Source of the DNA: Candidatus Zhuqueibacterota bacterium
GTDB lineage: Bacteria; Zhuqueibacterota; Zhuqueibacteria; Oceanimicrobiales; Oceanimicrobiaceae
Assembly (NCBI GenBank): GCA_029262055.1
Contig: JAJDAD010000003.1
Span: 35,150 to 99,149 of the forward strand
Length of the DNA: 64,000 nucleotides
Direction of reading: 5' to 3'
The notes below the pieces were generated by a model. It was not told the origin of the DNA and ran no database searches. It saw only the letters and a list, made by a program, of their open reading frames with translations. Shown one piece after another: positions 42,645 through 51,590 of this stretch. A program made the position numbers and the translations under genes. Position 1 is the first letter of the stretch. Each line of letters starts with the position of its first letter.

Positions 42645-44226
42645 TGTGATTGTTTCCTATAGAATCTTTAGAATCTTTGCTGAATGGGATTGTAAAGAAA
42701 AATGTGCTACCCCGGTCTTCATTTACACGGAAGCCGATTTTTCCACCATGTAGCTCTACCAGACGTTTCGATAAACCAAGTCCCAGGCCCATGCCGCCGT
42801 GCAGGCGGCTGGCTGAGTTGTCGCCTTGCCGGAAATCCTGAAAAATCATATCCCGCAGCTCCGGAGGGACGCCCATTCCGGTATCGCGGACATAAAATTT
42901 CACAGCGTTTTCCTTTGCGACCGCGCCGACATCTATTTGCCCCGAAGAGGTAAACTTCACGGCGTTTCCGGCCAGGTTAACAAACACCTGGTAGAGACGA
43001 CGGAAGTCAGCGTTAATGCAAGGCAGCTTCGTGTCCGTGTGCAGCACCACGTCCAGGCCTTTGCTCCTGGCGATGGGCCTGACAGTGCCCCCGGCCGCCA
43101 ACACCAGGTCGCAGGGCGCGCATGGCTCATACTCCAGGATGAGGCGGTTCGCCTTGATTTTCGACAGATCGAGAAGGTGCTGCACCATGTCCAGCAAATT
43201 GGTGGCGCAGGCTTTGATACTATCCAGCGCATCGCTCTGGCTCTTGTTTAAGCCGCCATAGACCTCGTCGTGCAAGAGTTCCGCATATCCCATAATTCCG
43301 TTCAGGGGCGTGCGGAACTCATGGCTGATGTTGGAGACAAACTCCGCCTGCAGCCTGCTTCTTTCCTCGAGCTTCATGTTTTTCTTTTGGATCTCCAGGT
43401 TCAACTCGTTGATTTTGCTACCCTGCGAATCCAAAAGCGCTTGCGCTTTGAGACGATCACGGATGTCGCGTGCGATTCCTTCGAAGCCAAGCAGTCTCTT
43501 GTTTCTCACAATTGGGGTCATGCTCAGTTCGACCGGAATGAGTTTTCGCTCCTTGGTCACTATCCGCGCCTCGATCTTTCCTTGCCAGCGTTTAGGATAC
43601 TTGGCCCGGAGTTGATGCCGGATCGCCCGTGCTCCATTCTCCTCCAGAATCACCTGGATGTGACGGTTGAGCAACTCATCGCGACCATACCCCGTGAGTT
43701 GCTCTGCCTGCCGATTCATGAAGACGATCCGACCTGCCGCATCATGAAAATAGATTGCATCGCTGGCATTCTCTACCAGTTGCAGATAAGAGTGCGGCGC
43801 GAAGTCAAACCTGTACGGCTCTTTCAATCTAGCCACAACCGTGTTGGTCAAACGCCTGATGGAGCCAGTCGACTTGACCACATAGTCGACCGCGCCGTGC
43901 TTGAACGCCTCGTTGGCCACATGCTCATTATCCGTTCTTGCTATCACAATGAATGGGACATCGGTAAAACGCTGCTTTGCCTCTTGCAGAAAAGTGAATA
44001 CCGACATGTCCGGCAGGAAGTCATTTACCAGGTAGAGCGCAAATCCTTTGCGACCCAGCAACTTGAGCCCCTCATTGCCATTCCTGACCCAATCGACCCT
44101 GACATTCGTACTTTTGAAATGCCGCAGCGCTCTCCGGCCATAGTCCGGGTCGTCTTCTAAAAGAAGAACATCCGAACTTGCCGGCTCGGAACGATTCGAT
44201 TTTCTGTTATTCTCTATCACTTTCAT
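42634..44226 (-). CDS. Histidine kinase with degenerate N-terminal receiver: pseudoREC-PAS-HisKA-HATPase
   Basis: 530 residues from the ATG at 44224-44226. The N-terminal receiver keeps the acidic pair (LLLEDDPDYG), but the phospho-acceptor place reads LYLVNDFLPDMS: Asn-68 stands four residues before the conserved Pro where Asp is expected, and the Lys motif is YVVKST rather than KP. A PAS domain (NASDAIYFHDAAGRIVFMNR), a short coiled coil, HisKA with His in FVSNISHEFRTPLNGIMGYA and an HATPase with VFVNLAGNAVKFTSSG and GMGLGLGLSKRLVELHGGK follow. Kinase half intact. Overlaps the hybrid kinase gene by 11 bases. Confidence 0.9.
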   Translation of the reverse strand: MKVIENNRKSNRSEPASSDVLLLEDDPDYGRRALRHFKSTNVRVDWVRNGNEGLKLLGRKGFALYLVNDFLPDMSVFTFLQEAKQRFTDVPFIVIARTDNEHVANEAFKHGAVDYVVKSTGSIRRLTNTVVARLKEPYRFDFAPHSYLQLVENASDAIYFHDAAGRIVFMNRQAEQLTGYGRDELLNRHIQVILEENGARAIRHQLRAKYPKRWQGKIEARIVTKERKLIPVELSMTPIVRNKRLLGFEGIARDIRDRLKAQALLDSQGSKINELNLEIQKKNMKLEERSRLQAEFVSNISHEFRTPLNGIMGYAELLHDEVYGGLNKSQSDALDSIKACATNLLDMVQHLLDLSKIKANRLILEYEPCAPCDLVLAAGGTVRPIARSKGLDVVLHTDTKLPCINADFRRLYQVFVNLAGNAVKFTSSGQIDVGAVAKENAVKFYVRDTGMGVPPELRDMIFQDFRQGDNSASRLHGGMGLGLGLSKRLVELHGGKIGFRVNEDRGSTFFFTIPFSKDSKDSIGNNHSAG

Positions 44227-44242
44227 AACGGATCTACGCAAC

Positions 44243-45730
44243 TCAGACCGGGTCGTCTTCGGTCGCCAGCGCCTCGCTGACTTCCTGGACAGGCCCCGCC
44301 ATCCGCGGCAGCTTGATCATGAAGGTCGAACCCTCGTTTAGCATGCTGTTCACCTGCACGCTGCCGGAATGTGCCTCGACAATTTGCTTAACCAGAGGCA
44401 AACCCAAGCCCGTGCCCCTGGTTTCATAGACTTTTTCGTTGTCGGTAACGCGATAGAATTTCTCAAAAACGTGTTGCAGTGACTTCTCCGAAATACCGTA
44501 CCCCGTGTCTTTCACCTCCACACACACGTTGTCTCCCACCTCAAACAACCGAATGGTTACACTCGCATTGTCCGGACTATATTTCACTGCATTCGAAAAC
44601 AGGTTCAGAATGGCCTGCTCGATCATGTCGCGGTCAAAGTCTGCGGACGGCACCTCTTTGGGGCAAACAAACTTTACCTTAATCTCTTTTTTCTCTGCCA
44701 ACTGACGATTGAAATCCAGGACCTTTTGAATGAGCATCTTCATATCGACCGGACTTTTTTGTAGCTGGCTCTTTCCTGCTTCGATCTTGGATATATCAAG
44801 GAACTTGTTGATCAGGTCGTTGAGGCGGTTGGTCTCCTTCAGAATGATGTTGGCATATTCCTCTGCCTGGTGCCGGGTGATCGAACTGTCCATCAGCAGT
44901 TCACTGAAACCTGAAATACAGGTCAGCGGTGAGCGCAGTTCGTGGGCCACCATCGACACGAGCTCGGTCTTGAGACGGTCTATCTCTTTTTCGCGGGTGA
45001 TGTCTCGCAGCACCGTCACTACATACCCCAGCTCATTGCTGTCGGTATTTGCGATTTGGGCAGCCTTTGCCTGTATAACCCGCGACTTCCAGCCGTCACT
45101 AGTCTCAAGCGAGATTTCCGTATGGCCTCTCTTGTTCCCGAAATCGACTGAGTAATGTTTGATGAAGTCGACCAATGTTCCGTGGCTCAGCACTTTGTCC
45201 AACGCTTCATCCTCAACCGAATGATCAGCCATGCCAAACCAGGTTTTCGCGACCGGGTTTACAAGCGAGACACGCTCATCGGAATCCGTCAGAACGACAC
45301 CATCCGATATGTTCTCCAGAATCTTCTGGGTCATGAACTTCTCACGCAGCCGCTCACTGACCTTGCGCTTCTTGTTTATTCTGAGGTCTTCAACGATGTA
45401 ATTGAACAACCGTGCCAGCCGTCCAATTTCGTCTTTGGAGGTTTCCGACACTTTGTTGAAAACCTCTCCGCGTGCTACCTGTGTGGCGGTGTGTACAAAA
45501 CTATCAATCGGTCTCACAATGGTTTTGCCAAGGTAGAAGGACGCCAACAAGGGCAGGAGGACGCAGGCAAACGCGCTGACCAAACCCCAGCCGGACAGAG
45601 TGGTGAGGCTATCTGAAGAAAAAATCAATGCGTAACCAGAAAGAAGGCACCCGGGAATGGCCGCGGCCAGAAAGGTTACGAAAAAGATTCTCCTGAAAAG
45701 TAGACTCTGAAAAAGCGAAATAGCCCTCAT
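44243..45730 (-). CDS. Membrane sensor histidine kinase: 2TM-HAMP-PAS-HisKA-HATPase
   Basis: 495 residues. Two adjacent N-terminal membrane helices (about 12-35 and 42-65) with almost no periplasmic loop, then HAMP (about 66-120), a PAS domain (NISDGVVLTDSDERVSLVNP), HisKA with His in LVSMVAHELRSPLTCISGF, and an HATPase domain with ILNLFSNAVKYSPDNA, DTGYGISEK and RGTGLGLPLVKQI. With no periplasmic sensor it probably senses the membrane or a cytoplasmic cue, in the way WalK/PhoR-like kinases of this layout do. 12 bases after the diguanylate cyclase gene. Confidence 0.94.
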   Translation of the reverse strand: MRAISLFQSLLFRRIFFVTFLAAAIPGCLLSGYALIFSSDSLTTLSGWGLVSAFACVLLPLLASFYLGKTIVRPIDSFVHTATQVARGEVFNKVSETSKDEIGRLARLFNYIVEDLRINKKRKVSERLREKFMTQKILENISDGVVLTDSDERVSLVNPVAKTWFGMADHSVEDEALDKVLSHGTLVDFIKHYSVDFGNKRGHTEISLETSDGWKSRVIQAKAAQIANTDSNELGYVVTVLRDITREKEIDRLKTELVSMVAHELRSPLTCISGFSELLMDSSITRHQAEEYANIILKETNRLNDLINKFLDISKIEAGKSQLQKSPVDMKMLIQKVLDFNRQLAEKKEIKVKFVCPKEVPSADFDRDMIEQAILNLFSNAVKYSPDNASVTIRLFEVGDNVCVEVKDTGYGISEKSLQHVFEKFYRVTDNEKVYETRGTGLGLPLVKQIVEAHSGSVQVNSMLNEGSTFMIKLPRMAGPVQEVSEALATEDDPV

Positions 45731-45742
45731 CCCTGCTCCTTG

Positions 45743-46690
45743 TTATGACTCGGCGAGAATGGTATTTCTGCCGGCCTGCTTCGCTCTGTACAGCCGCTCA
45801 TCCGCCACTTTCACCAACTGGTCAAATCCTTTTGCATCCTCCGGAAACGTGGCCACACCCGTGCTGATGGTTATCTTCCCCAGCGGCTGCGTCTCGCCAT
45901 GATCGAACGGATGCCCTTCCACTAGCTTTCTAATTTTTTCCGCCACGATTTTGGCTGCATACTTGTTGGTTTCGATCAGCACCAGAGAAAACTCTTCTCC
46001 GCCGTAACGCGCAGCCAAATCAATATTGCGAATATTTTCCTTAAAAAGCCTGGCCATGGTTCTCAGGAGAGCGTCTCCGGCCGGATGACCATTCGTGTCA
46101 TTGTAATGCTTGAAATGATCCAGGTCGATCATAATCAGCGAAACACTTAAATTATGGCGCGTGGCGCGATTGAGTTCCTGCTGCAACTGTTCTCTGAAAT
46201 AACGATAGTTGTAGAGTTTGGTCAGGCCGTCGGTGATTGCCAGCTGCCGCAACTCCTCCTTTGCGCGCTGCAGCTCGATGACTTTCTTTTGCAGTTCATC
46301 ATGCAAATACTTGATTCGCAGAAGTGACCGAACTCTCGCCAGCAGCTCCATCTTATTGAACGGCTTCGTCAAGAAATCGTCTGCACCGGATTCGATGCCA
46401 CGAATCTTGTCTTCCAACTCGTTGAGTGCGGTCACCATGATGATCGGGATAAACTGCGTTACGCCGTCACCTTTCAGGATCTTGCAAACCTGAAAGCCGT
46501 TCATCTTCGGCATCATGACGTCGAGCAGGACCAGGTCCGGCGCATATTCCTGCACCATCTGGATAGCCTGTTCGCCATCACGGGCAGCCTTCACGGTATA
46601 TCCTTCACCGTGAAGGTAAGAAGTTAACAACTGCACATTAACTTCGACATCGTCGACAACAAGAATAGTTTTCCGTTCTGGACTATCCAT
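45743..46690 (-). CDS. Response regulator diguanylate cyclase (REC-GGDEF)
   Basis: 315 residues, PleD/WspR-like. Receiver (Asp in LVLLDVMMPKMNGF, Lys in FLTKPFNKME), a short coiled coil (about 125-155), then a GGDEF domain with the active GGEEF in LAARYGGEEFSLVL. The allosteric I-site RxxD is present as RNID five residues before GGEEF, so product inhibition by c-di-GMP is expected. First gene of the signalling/FtsZ operon; it makes c-di-GMP when phosphorylated. Confidence 0.95.
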   Translation of the reverse strand: MDSPERKTILVVDDVEVNVQLLTSYLHGEGYTVKAARDGEQAIQMVQEYAPDLVLLDVMMPKMNGFQVCKILKGDGVTQFIPIIMVTALNELEDKIRGIESGADDFLTKPFNKMELLARVRSLLRIKYLHDELQKKVIELQRAKEELRQLAITDGLTKLYNYRYFREQLQQELNRATRHNLSVSLIMIDLDHFKHYNDTNGHPAGDALLRTMARLFKENIRNIDLAARYGGEEFSLVLIETNKYAAKIVAEKIRKLVEGHPFDHGETQPLGKITISTGVATFPEDAKGFDQLVKVADERLYRAKQAGRNTILAES

Positions 46691-46931
46691 TATGAGGCAC
46701 TTTTCTGCTAATATCGAGAGTGGCTGGGCTGATTAAACAAGAATTGTGAGGCGCGGACACCAGAACTAAATTCGGGATGTGCAGCCGAGCTTGTTTTGAG
46801 ATCTTTAGTTCTGAACAATTGGGAGCGAGACAATAGCGCGTTGATAAGTGCCAAAATAGTTCATACTCGGAGATTTTACTCTAAAACGTCATCAACGCAA
46901 AGTGTACGATTATCGTTCATATTTGCCCAGA

Positions 46932-46960
46932 AAAGTACATCGAAATTTCACTAGAGTCAA
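46932..46960 (-). promoter_or_regulatory. Possible promoter of the signalling/FtsZ operon
   Basis: Minus strand: -35 TTGACT (46955-46960), 17 bases, -10 TACTTT (46932-46937), leaving a leader of about 235 bases before the diguanylate cyclase. An 11-base palindrome ACGATTATCGT (46906-46916) lies just downstream of the likely start. Apart from this, the gap 46691-47126 shows no gene. Confidence 0.3.
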
Positions 46961-47126
46961 GCAGTAATTGGTTAAAGTATCTTAACAAGCGGATGATGCT
47001 TCCTAGTGCCCGTACCCGGTATTACCCGAAGCGCCATACTGGCCAGATCTCCTGCACCGTGGTTAGGGATAATTTACTTGATAGTTGTATAGATTTCGCT
47101 CAATTGATACAGATAAAGCAGCCTGG

Positions 47127-47713
47127 TCAGGAGCTCCTCCCGGCTTTCATTTCACACTGACAAACCGGCTCCAGCGGATAGTCGAGAGACTCGACTGCGA
47201 ACAACCCGGGCCGGGTAAGCTCGCGGGCGATCACTTCGCAAGACAGCCTCAAATTGTCTTGCCACCTTTCAATGTAGAAACGGGCGACCCGTCTGCGTGC
47301 CGCATTTCAAAATGCACGTTGAAGGCAAACGGCTCAAGCTCCTCAGTCAGTCGAACAACTTTGAGGGCGGTGGCAATCGACTGCTTTCTTTGCGACTCAT
47401 CACAATCTCCCCGGTAAATATCAAGAGGAAGATGCACGGTGTAAGTCAGATTGCTTGCCTTCGCAATGCTTCGCAATTCAGCGATCAGCCTCTCATCAGG
47501 TAAACTCGATTCGTCGTCTGCCTCAAAACAGAGCAACTCGATGTCATCGACGGTCTCCCGCAGTTTCAGCACATTCGGCAAGATGTGATCGGGGTAAATG
47601 TAGGACGTTGTGCCGAGACGAAACGGGTATCGGCGCCCTTTGCAAACCGGCACAGTTTCTTCTGAATTGTTGTCATTCTCTCCGGGGCGGGTTTTATGGA
47701 ATGGAAATGGCAA
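47127..47713 (-). pseudogene. cbiR: CbiR-like cobamide-remodelling phosphodiesterase, frameshifted and truncated
   Basis: The first 154 codons (stop at 47249) match the start of CbiR, an AP-endonuclease-like TIM-barrel enzyme that hydrolyses cobamides for remodelling: YPFRLGTTSYIYPDHILPNV, DDIELLCFEA and YTVHLPLDIYRGD. Near 47260 the reading frame is lost. In another frame the sequence resumes as WQDNLRLSCEVIARELTRPG and LFAVESLDYPLEPV, the next expected part, until a stop at 47127-47129. This fits loss of one base. The final ~100 residues of a normal enzyme are absent. Its ATG overlaps the BtuG-like gene by 20 bases, so it is third in the riboswitch-controlled operon. A sequencing error could explain the frameshift but not the missing C-terminus. 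Confidence 0.7.
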
Positions 47714-48758
47714 ACGGGCCGATGCCGACTTTCACCGAGTCCACCAGGGTTTCATTAGAGTCGAAAACAAAGACCGTACCCGGCGTGGCAGCATCGCCAA
47801 AATTAACCGAATAGATGTTGCCCTGTTCATCAAAGTCCACCCCGGCCGCTCCGAAAGGGGTTCCGCCTGCAGTGACAGCTGCCAGGGCATTGGATGCGTT
47901 TCTCACCACCGTATTGGTTGTCGTATCGAAAGAATAAAGCCCGGCAGAAAAAGAGGCGATGTAGGCGACGCCGTCCGGGTTGACACTGAATTCACCTGGA
48001 AAGTCGCCGATGGTGAACGGACCGGCGGTGAGCGTTTCCGTTACAGGATCGATTACCGAAATGCTGCCATTGCCGGTGCCGAATTGACCGGAATTGACAA
48101 CGATCAGTTCGCCATCATTGTCCAGTCCAAGAAATTGTGAATTAGTGGCTCCTGCGTCGATGGTCCTGGTTACCTGAGATGTAGCGGGATCGATGACGGA
48201 AATTGTTCCGTTGCCGACCGGTTGAAACGTGTTGAGGTCGACATTGGCATTGGCGACAAAGACCTTTCCACTGGCCACCGCCACGCCACTAGGCACTAGC
48301 CCGACTGCGATGGTGTCGGTCACCGACATCGTGCGCAGGTCGATTCTGGCCACGCTGCCCAGGTTCAGGTTGCAGACAAATGCCGTGTTATCGTCCAAAA
48401 ACGCAGAGCCGGTTGCCCCCGAACCTGAGGGTAAATCGATGGTACCGGTGACCGTCAGGTTGTCAATGTCGATGACGATGACGTTGTTCTCGGACCCGTT
48501 CGGCACAATCGCACGACTCCCCCGTACGGAAAACCCAACCGCGCTCGAGTTAGCCCCAAGCTCAATGACGTCATTTTGCACGGTCAAGCTGTCGAGTTCG
48601 ATCACGGAGAGGCTGTTGGAAATCGAATTGAGCACAAACGCTCTTGCACTGGCACCATCGTCAACGGGGCCAGCGGGATTGTCACTGTCGCAACCGATTA
48701 GTAAGAAATTACTTACAACCAGAACAAACAAAATAAAGGCTGGGTTCTTCTGGAACAT
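47694..48758 (-). CDS. BtuG-like YVTN beta-propeller lipoprotein
   Basis: 354 residues. Lipoprotein signal ending LLIGCDSDNPAGP (Cys near residue 23). The rest is a repeated beta-propeller with blades of about 45 residues carrying phrases such as GTISVIDPATSQVTRTIDAG, GSISVIDPVTETL and NNVIVIDIDNLTVTGTIDL. Together with the TonB receptor and the upstream cobalamin riboswitch, this strongly suggests a surface B12-binding lipoprotein like BtuG of Bacteroides, which hands cobalamin to the BtuB pore. Good ribosome site (AAGGAGGA) before the ATG. The propeller type is clear; the ligand is inferred from context. Confidence 0.75.
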   Translation of the reverse strand: MFQKNPAFILFVLVVSNFLLIGCDSDNPAGPVDDGASARAFVLNSISNSLSVIELDSLTVQNDVIELGANSSAVGFSVRGSRAIVPNGSENNVIVIDIDNLTVTGTIDLPSGSGATGSAFLDDNTAFVCNLNLGSVARIDLRTMSVTDTIAVGLVPSGVAVASGKVFVANANVDLNTFQPVGNGTISVIDPATSQVTRTIDAGATNSQFLGLDNDGELIVVNSGQFGTGNGSISVIDPVTETLTAGPFTIGDFPGEFSVNPDGVAYIASFSAGLYSFDTTTNTVVRNASNALAAVTAGGTPFGAAGVDFDEQGNIYSVNFGDAATPGTVFVFDSNETLVDSVKVGIGPFAISIP

Positions 48759-48810
48759 TTGGTCCTCCTTATGTAAAGATGGTGTGGTAACTTACTGATA
48801 TTTCTCACTT

Positions 48811-48960
48811 GGCTTCCTCCTTCTGAGGAAACTGTTTATGGTATCTAAATCCCCTCCAAACGCGCAACGCGCGCGGAGGGGCAGGTTCAAATCGCGCTCA
48901 GCGTTTTGAACCGGTGTGGGTACGTCTGCCCTGCCGCTGGTCACGCACCCACCCCTGATT
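48811..48960 (-). repeat. Row of hairpins between the receptor and lipoprotein genes
   Basis: The 313-base gap 48759-49071 holds no gene but several stems: CCCCTCC (48851-48857) with GGAGGGG (48875-48881) and a GC-rich inner part; GGTTCAAA with TTTTGAACC just beside it; GTGGGTACGT with ACGCACCCAC at about 48916-48952; and TTCCTC with GAGGAA near the lipoprotein start. No T-run follows, so they look more like RNA-stabilising or processing elements than simple terminators. Confidence 0.5.
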
Positions 48961-49071
48961 CAAACTCATGGAGTGAGAAATGTCAACTCTCATCCCCTTT
49001 CTGATTTTCCACAAATGCAGATCCATGTCACGGGTCCCCTCAACCATAAAAATCTTTCCGGGATGACTCTC

Positions 49072-51264
49072 TCAAATATTGGTTGTCAAACTGATTCGAA
49101 ATTCTCTGCCGGGCATGGGGAAATTGCTGACCACCGCGTACCGCTTCGAGAACAAGTTGTTGAGCGAGAATTTCGGCAGAAGCTGCAGGCTCCCGATGCC
49201 AAACTCCCGCGAAACGGTAAAGTCGAGCAGCCAGTAGGCAGGAATCGCGTTGGTCCCGGCCACATTTGGAAACCTCTCACTGACCCAGCTTTGGTCAAGC
49301 CTGATATTGAACCCGGCCATCAGCAAAGTCAGTTTCGAATTCAAAACATGGCGTGGCCGGTATGGCACAGCTTGCCTGTTCCCCGGCAAATCGAATCTCG
49401 AGTCGTTGAATGTATAATTGGACTCCAGTTTCAACACTTCGCTGGCGGCCGTCCAGCTCAAGGAAAGCTCCACCCCGCGCGAAATGACGCTGGCAATGTT
49501 CCTCGGGCTCCAGATAAAACGAAAGTCTGGCAACCAAAGGATTATGCCATCGACATTTCGATGAAAATAGACACCGCTGAAACGGAATTGTCCCGCCCGA
49601 GACCCGTGAGCATCATAGTGCAGGCCAAAATCAAATTCGGTGGCCCGTTCCGGCTTGAGCTCCGGATTGTTCCTCACCTGCACAGTTGAGATGAAGAAAA
49701 GGGAATTGAACGAAGGCACCCGAAACGACCGGCCGGCACCAATGACGAGCTTGAGGCCGGCCGTCACAAAATCGTTCAGCGAAACACTGACCTTGGGACT
49801 GACTTCCGTGTCGAGTCGGGTAAACTTATCGACTCGCAGTGCTGGATAAACACCAAGCGATTTGAACAGTACCCCTGACTTGTTGCCAAAACTGGACTTG
49901 CCGCGGGCAAACAAGCTGAATGACTCACGGGTCGGATGACCGGCGATATTGTTTCCGGAGACCTCATCGTGCTGGTACTCGGCACCGTAAGTCACAAGAT
50001 GTTGGGGTGAAAACTCCAGCGAATGCCTGGCCTGGAGTCCATACGAAGTGTTGTCATTGCTGCCATCGAAGACGGCGCGTTCGGGATTTTCAAAATCGTT
50101 ATTGAAGACATCGTAGTGGGCCGACACTGAGACAAGTGACTTTTCGCCGACGCTGCTGGTAAGGGACAGATTGGTCAAATAACGCCGGTTGCCAGAGCGT
50201 GCCAGAGGCGTTGGATTGCTGATCTCTCCCGGCGTACCGGTCGAAAGGTCATAAAGCTGCGCCCGCATTTCGAGATTGGCCCTTGTACTCACATCCCATT
50301 TGAGACGGGCAAAAGCGTTGTATGATCCGAAGTCAGCATTGGAGCGCTTCTGTGTCGGTCGGCTCACGCGCGACACATTGACAAACCCAAAATCGCCATC
50401 ACTCTCCAGCCAGTCCACTGCCAGGCTGTAACGCACGCGCGAAAGCCTCTGCCCTATTTGCAAGCCAAGCTGATGCGTTCCGAATGCGGCCAGTGCTTGC
50501 TGGAAAGACGCCTCGGTTTTTCTTGATTCGGGGCCGGACTTTGTCACGAGGTTAATGACGCCCGCCACCGCATTGCTGCCAAACAGGGCCGAAGCGCCGC
50601 CCTTCAGGATCTCGACGCGCTCGATGTTGTTGAGCATGACATTGTTGAGTCCCGTCTGCCCGGATTGAGGATTGGTCGCAGTCTGCCCGTCGATTAGAAC
50701 CAATACCTGGTTCGCTTCACTGCCACGAATCGCTATGCTCTGTTGCTGACCGGAATTACCATAGCGCTTGACAAAAACCCCTGAAACCCGTTGCAGTAAC
50801 TCCGTGACGGTCTGAGCGTTGCTCTTTGCGATTTCGTCACGAGAAATCACTTCCAGGTTGGGCGCCATCCTTGCCAGGCCTTCCTGTGATTTCGGCGCGG
50901 TTACGGTCACCTGCGCCAACAACAGAGTGTCCGGTCTCAAGTAGAAACTAATTCGTGAATACTGGCCAACTTTTACGTTGACGCTTTGCACGGCGGGTTT
51001 GTACCCAATCAACGAGGCTTCTACCTCGAAGCTGCCCTGCGACAAACCGTTCACCCGAAAATGCCCTTTCGCGTCTGTGGCATCTCCAAGAGTGGTACCC
51101 AAAACGACAACGTTTGCGCCGTCCAGAGGCACGCCGTGCACCGTGCGCACGACGCCGGAAAGGCCACTGCCCGACTGAGCTGTCAATTGCGCAGCAGACA
51201 GTGCGGACAAAACTGCAATCAGGAAGAGGATAGGAGTCAAGACGAGACCTTTACTTTCATTCAT
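49072..51264 (-). CDS. TonB-dependent receptor, BtuB-like
   Basis: 730 residues from the ATG at 51262-51264, giving a normal signal peptide (LTPILFLIAVLSALSAAQLTAQ); a GTG at 51300 is less likely. Order: carboxypeptidase-like beta-sandwich (about 35-115; GVPLDGANVVVLGTTLGDA), plug domain (about 125-235; IRGSEANQVLVLIDGQ, VEILKGGASALFGSNAVAGV), then a 22-strand barrel ending with an aromatic-type C-terminus. Vitamin B12 is the likely substrate because a cobalamin riboswitch precedes it and a BtuG-like lipoprotein follows. Confidence 0.88.
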   Translation of the reverse strand: MNESKGLVLTPILFLIAVLSALSAAQLTAQSGSGLSGVVRTVHGVPLDGANVVVLGTTLGDATDAKGHFRVNGLSQGSFEVEASLIGYKPAVQSVNVKVGQYSRISFYLRPDTLLLAQVTVTAPKSQEGLARMAPNLEVISRDEIAKSNAQTVTELLQRVSGVFVKRYGNSGQQQSIAIRGSEANQVLVLIDGQTATNPQSGQTGLNNVMLNNIERVEILKGGASALFGSNAVAGVINLVTKSGPESRKTEASFQQALAAFGTHQLGLQIGQRLSRVRYSLAVDWLESDGDFGFVNVSRVSRPTQKRSNADFGSYNAFARLKWDVSTRANLEMRAQLYDLSTGTPGEISNPTPLARSGNRRYLTNLSLTSSVGEKSLVSVSAHYDVFNNDFENPERAVFDGSNDNTSYGLQARHSLEFSPQHLVTYGAEYQHDEVSGNNIAGHPTRESFSLFARGKSSFGNKSGVLFKSLGVYPALRVDKFTRLDTEVSPKVSVSLNDFVTAGLKLVIGAGRSFRVPSFNSLFFISTVQVRNNPELKPERATEFDFGLHYDAHGSRAGQFRFSGVYFHRNVDGIILWLPDFRFIWSPRNIASVISRGVELSLSWTAASEVLKLESNYTFNDSRFDLPGNRQAVPYRPRHVLNSKLTLLMAGFNIRLDQSWVSERFPNVAGTNAIPAYWLLDFTVSREFGIGSLQLLPKFSLNNLFSKRYAVVSNFPMPGREFRISLTTNI

Positions 51265-51329
51265 TGCAACAATGAAAGCGCAAAAAGGAAGGCGGGACAC
51301 TACCGTGGAGAAAGAGGAGGTGCTTGCGG

Positions 51330-51369
51330 TGCAAACAAGAAACCCAACCGTCTAAGAAAGGGGTTGGGT
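51330..51369 (-). terminator. Riboswitch-associated terminator
   Basis: Stem ACCCAACC (51342-51349 on plus) with GGTTGGGT (51362-51369). On the minus strand it is followed by TTCTTGTTT. It lies 40 bases past the cobalamin riboswitch and before the receptor gene, exactly where a B12-controlled transcription terminator would act. Confidence 0.75.
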
Positions 51370-51410
51370 AGCAGTAACCAAGACCAGAAAACTAGTCCCT
51401 CCCTCGAAGG

Positions 51411-51590
51411 AATCCACAGGCAGGTCTCCTGGCTTACAGCTTCAAACCTACTAATCGCGCCTTCCCATTTCGACGATTCGAAACAGTGGCAAACTTGCGA
51501 CTTTTGTAGCTGCTTACAGTTGCGGGGCAGCGCCGGACTTGCACCGGCTTCCATTCCCAATTATGGGATTACCTGTTTCCGCTATCAATA
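51411..51590 (-). ncRNA. Cobalamin riboswitch
   Basis: Minus-strand leader containing the B12 box: AAGCCGGTGCAAGTCC, then GGCGCTGCCCCGCAACTGT, preceded by GGGAATGG. Downstream are CCACTG...GGGAAGGCG and the closing CCAGGAGACCTGCCTG, which pairs back to ACAGGT near the 5' end. All core elements are in the expected order. Adenosyl- or methylcobalamin binding should favour the terminator at 51330-51369 and switch off the receptor, lipoprotein and cbiR remnant. Confidence 0.93.

Noticed and set aside
47085..47126. Continuation of cbiR as EELLTRLLYLYQLSEIY in a third frame
   Set aside because: It does not resemble the expected CbiR C-terminus well enough; could be chance.
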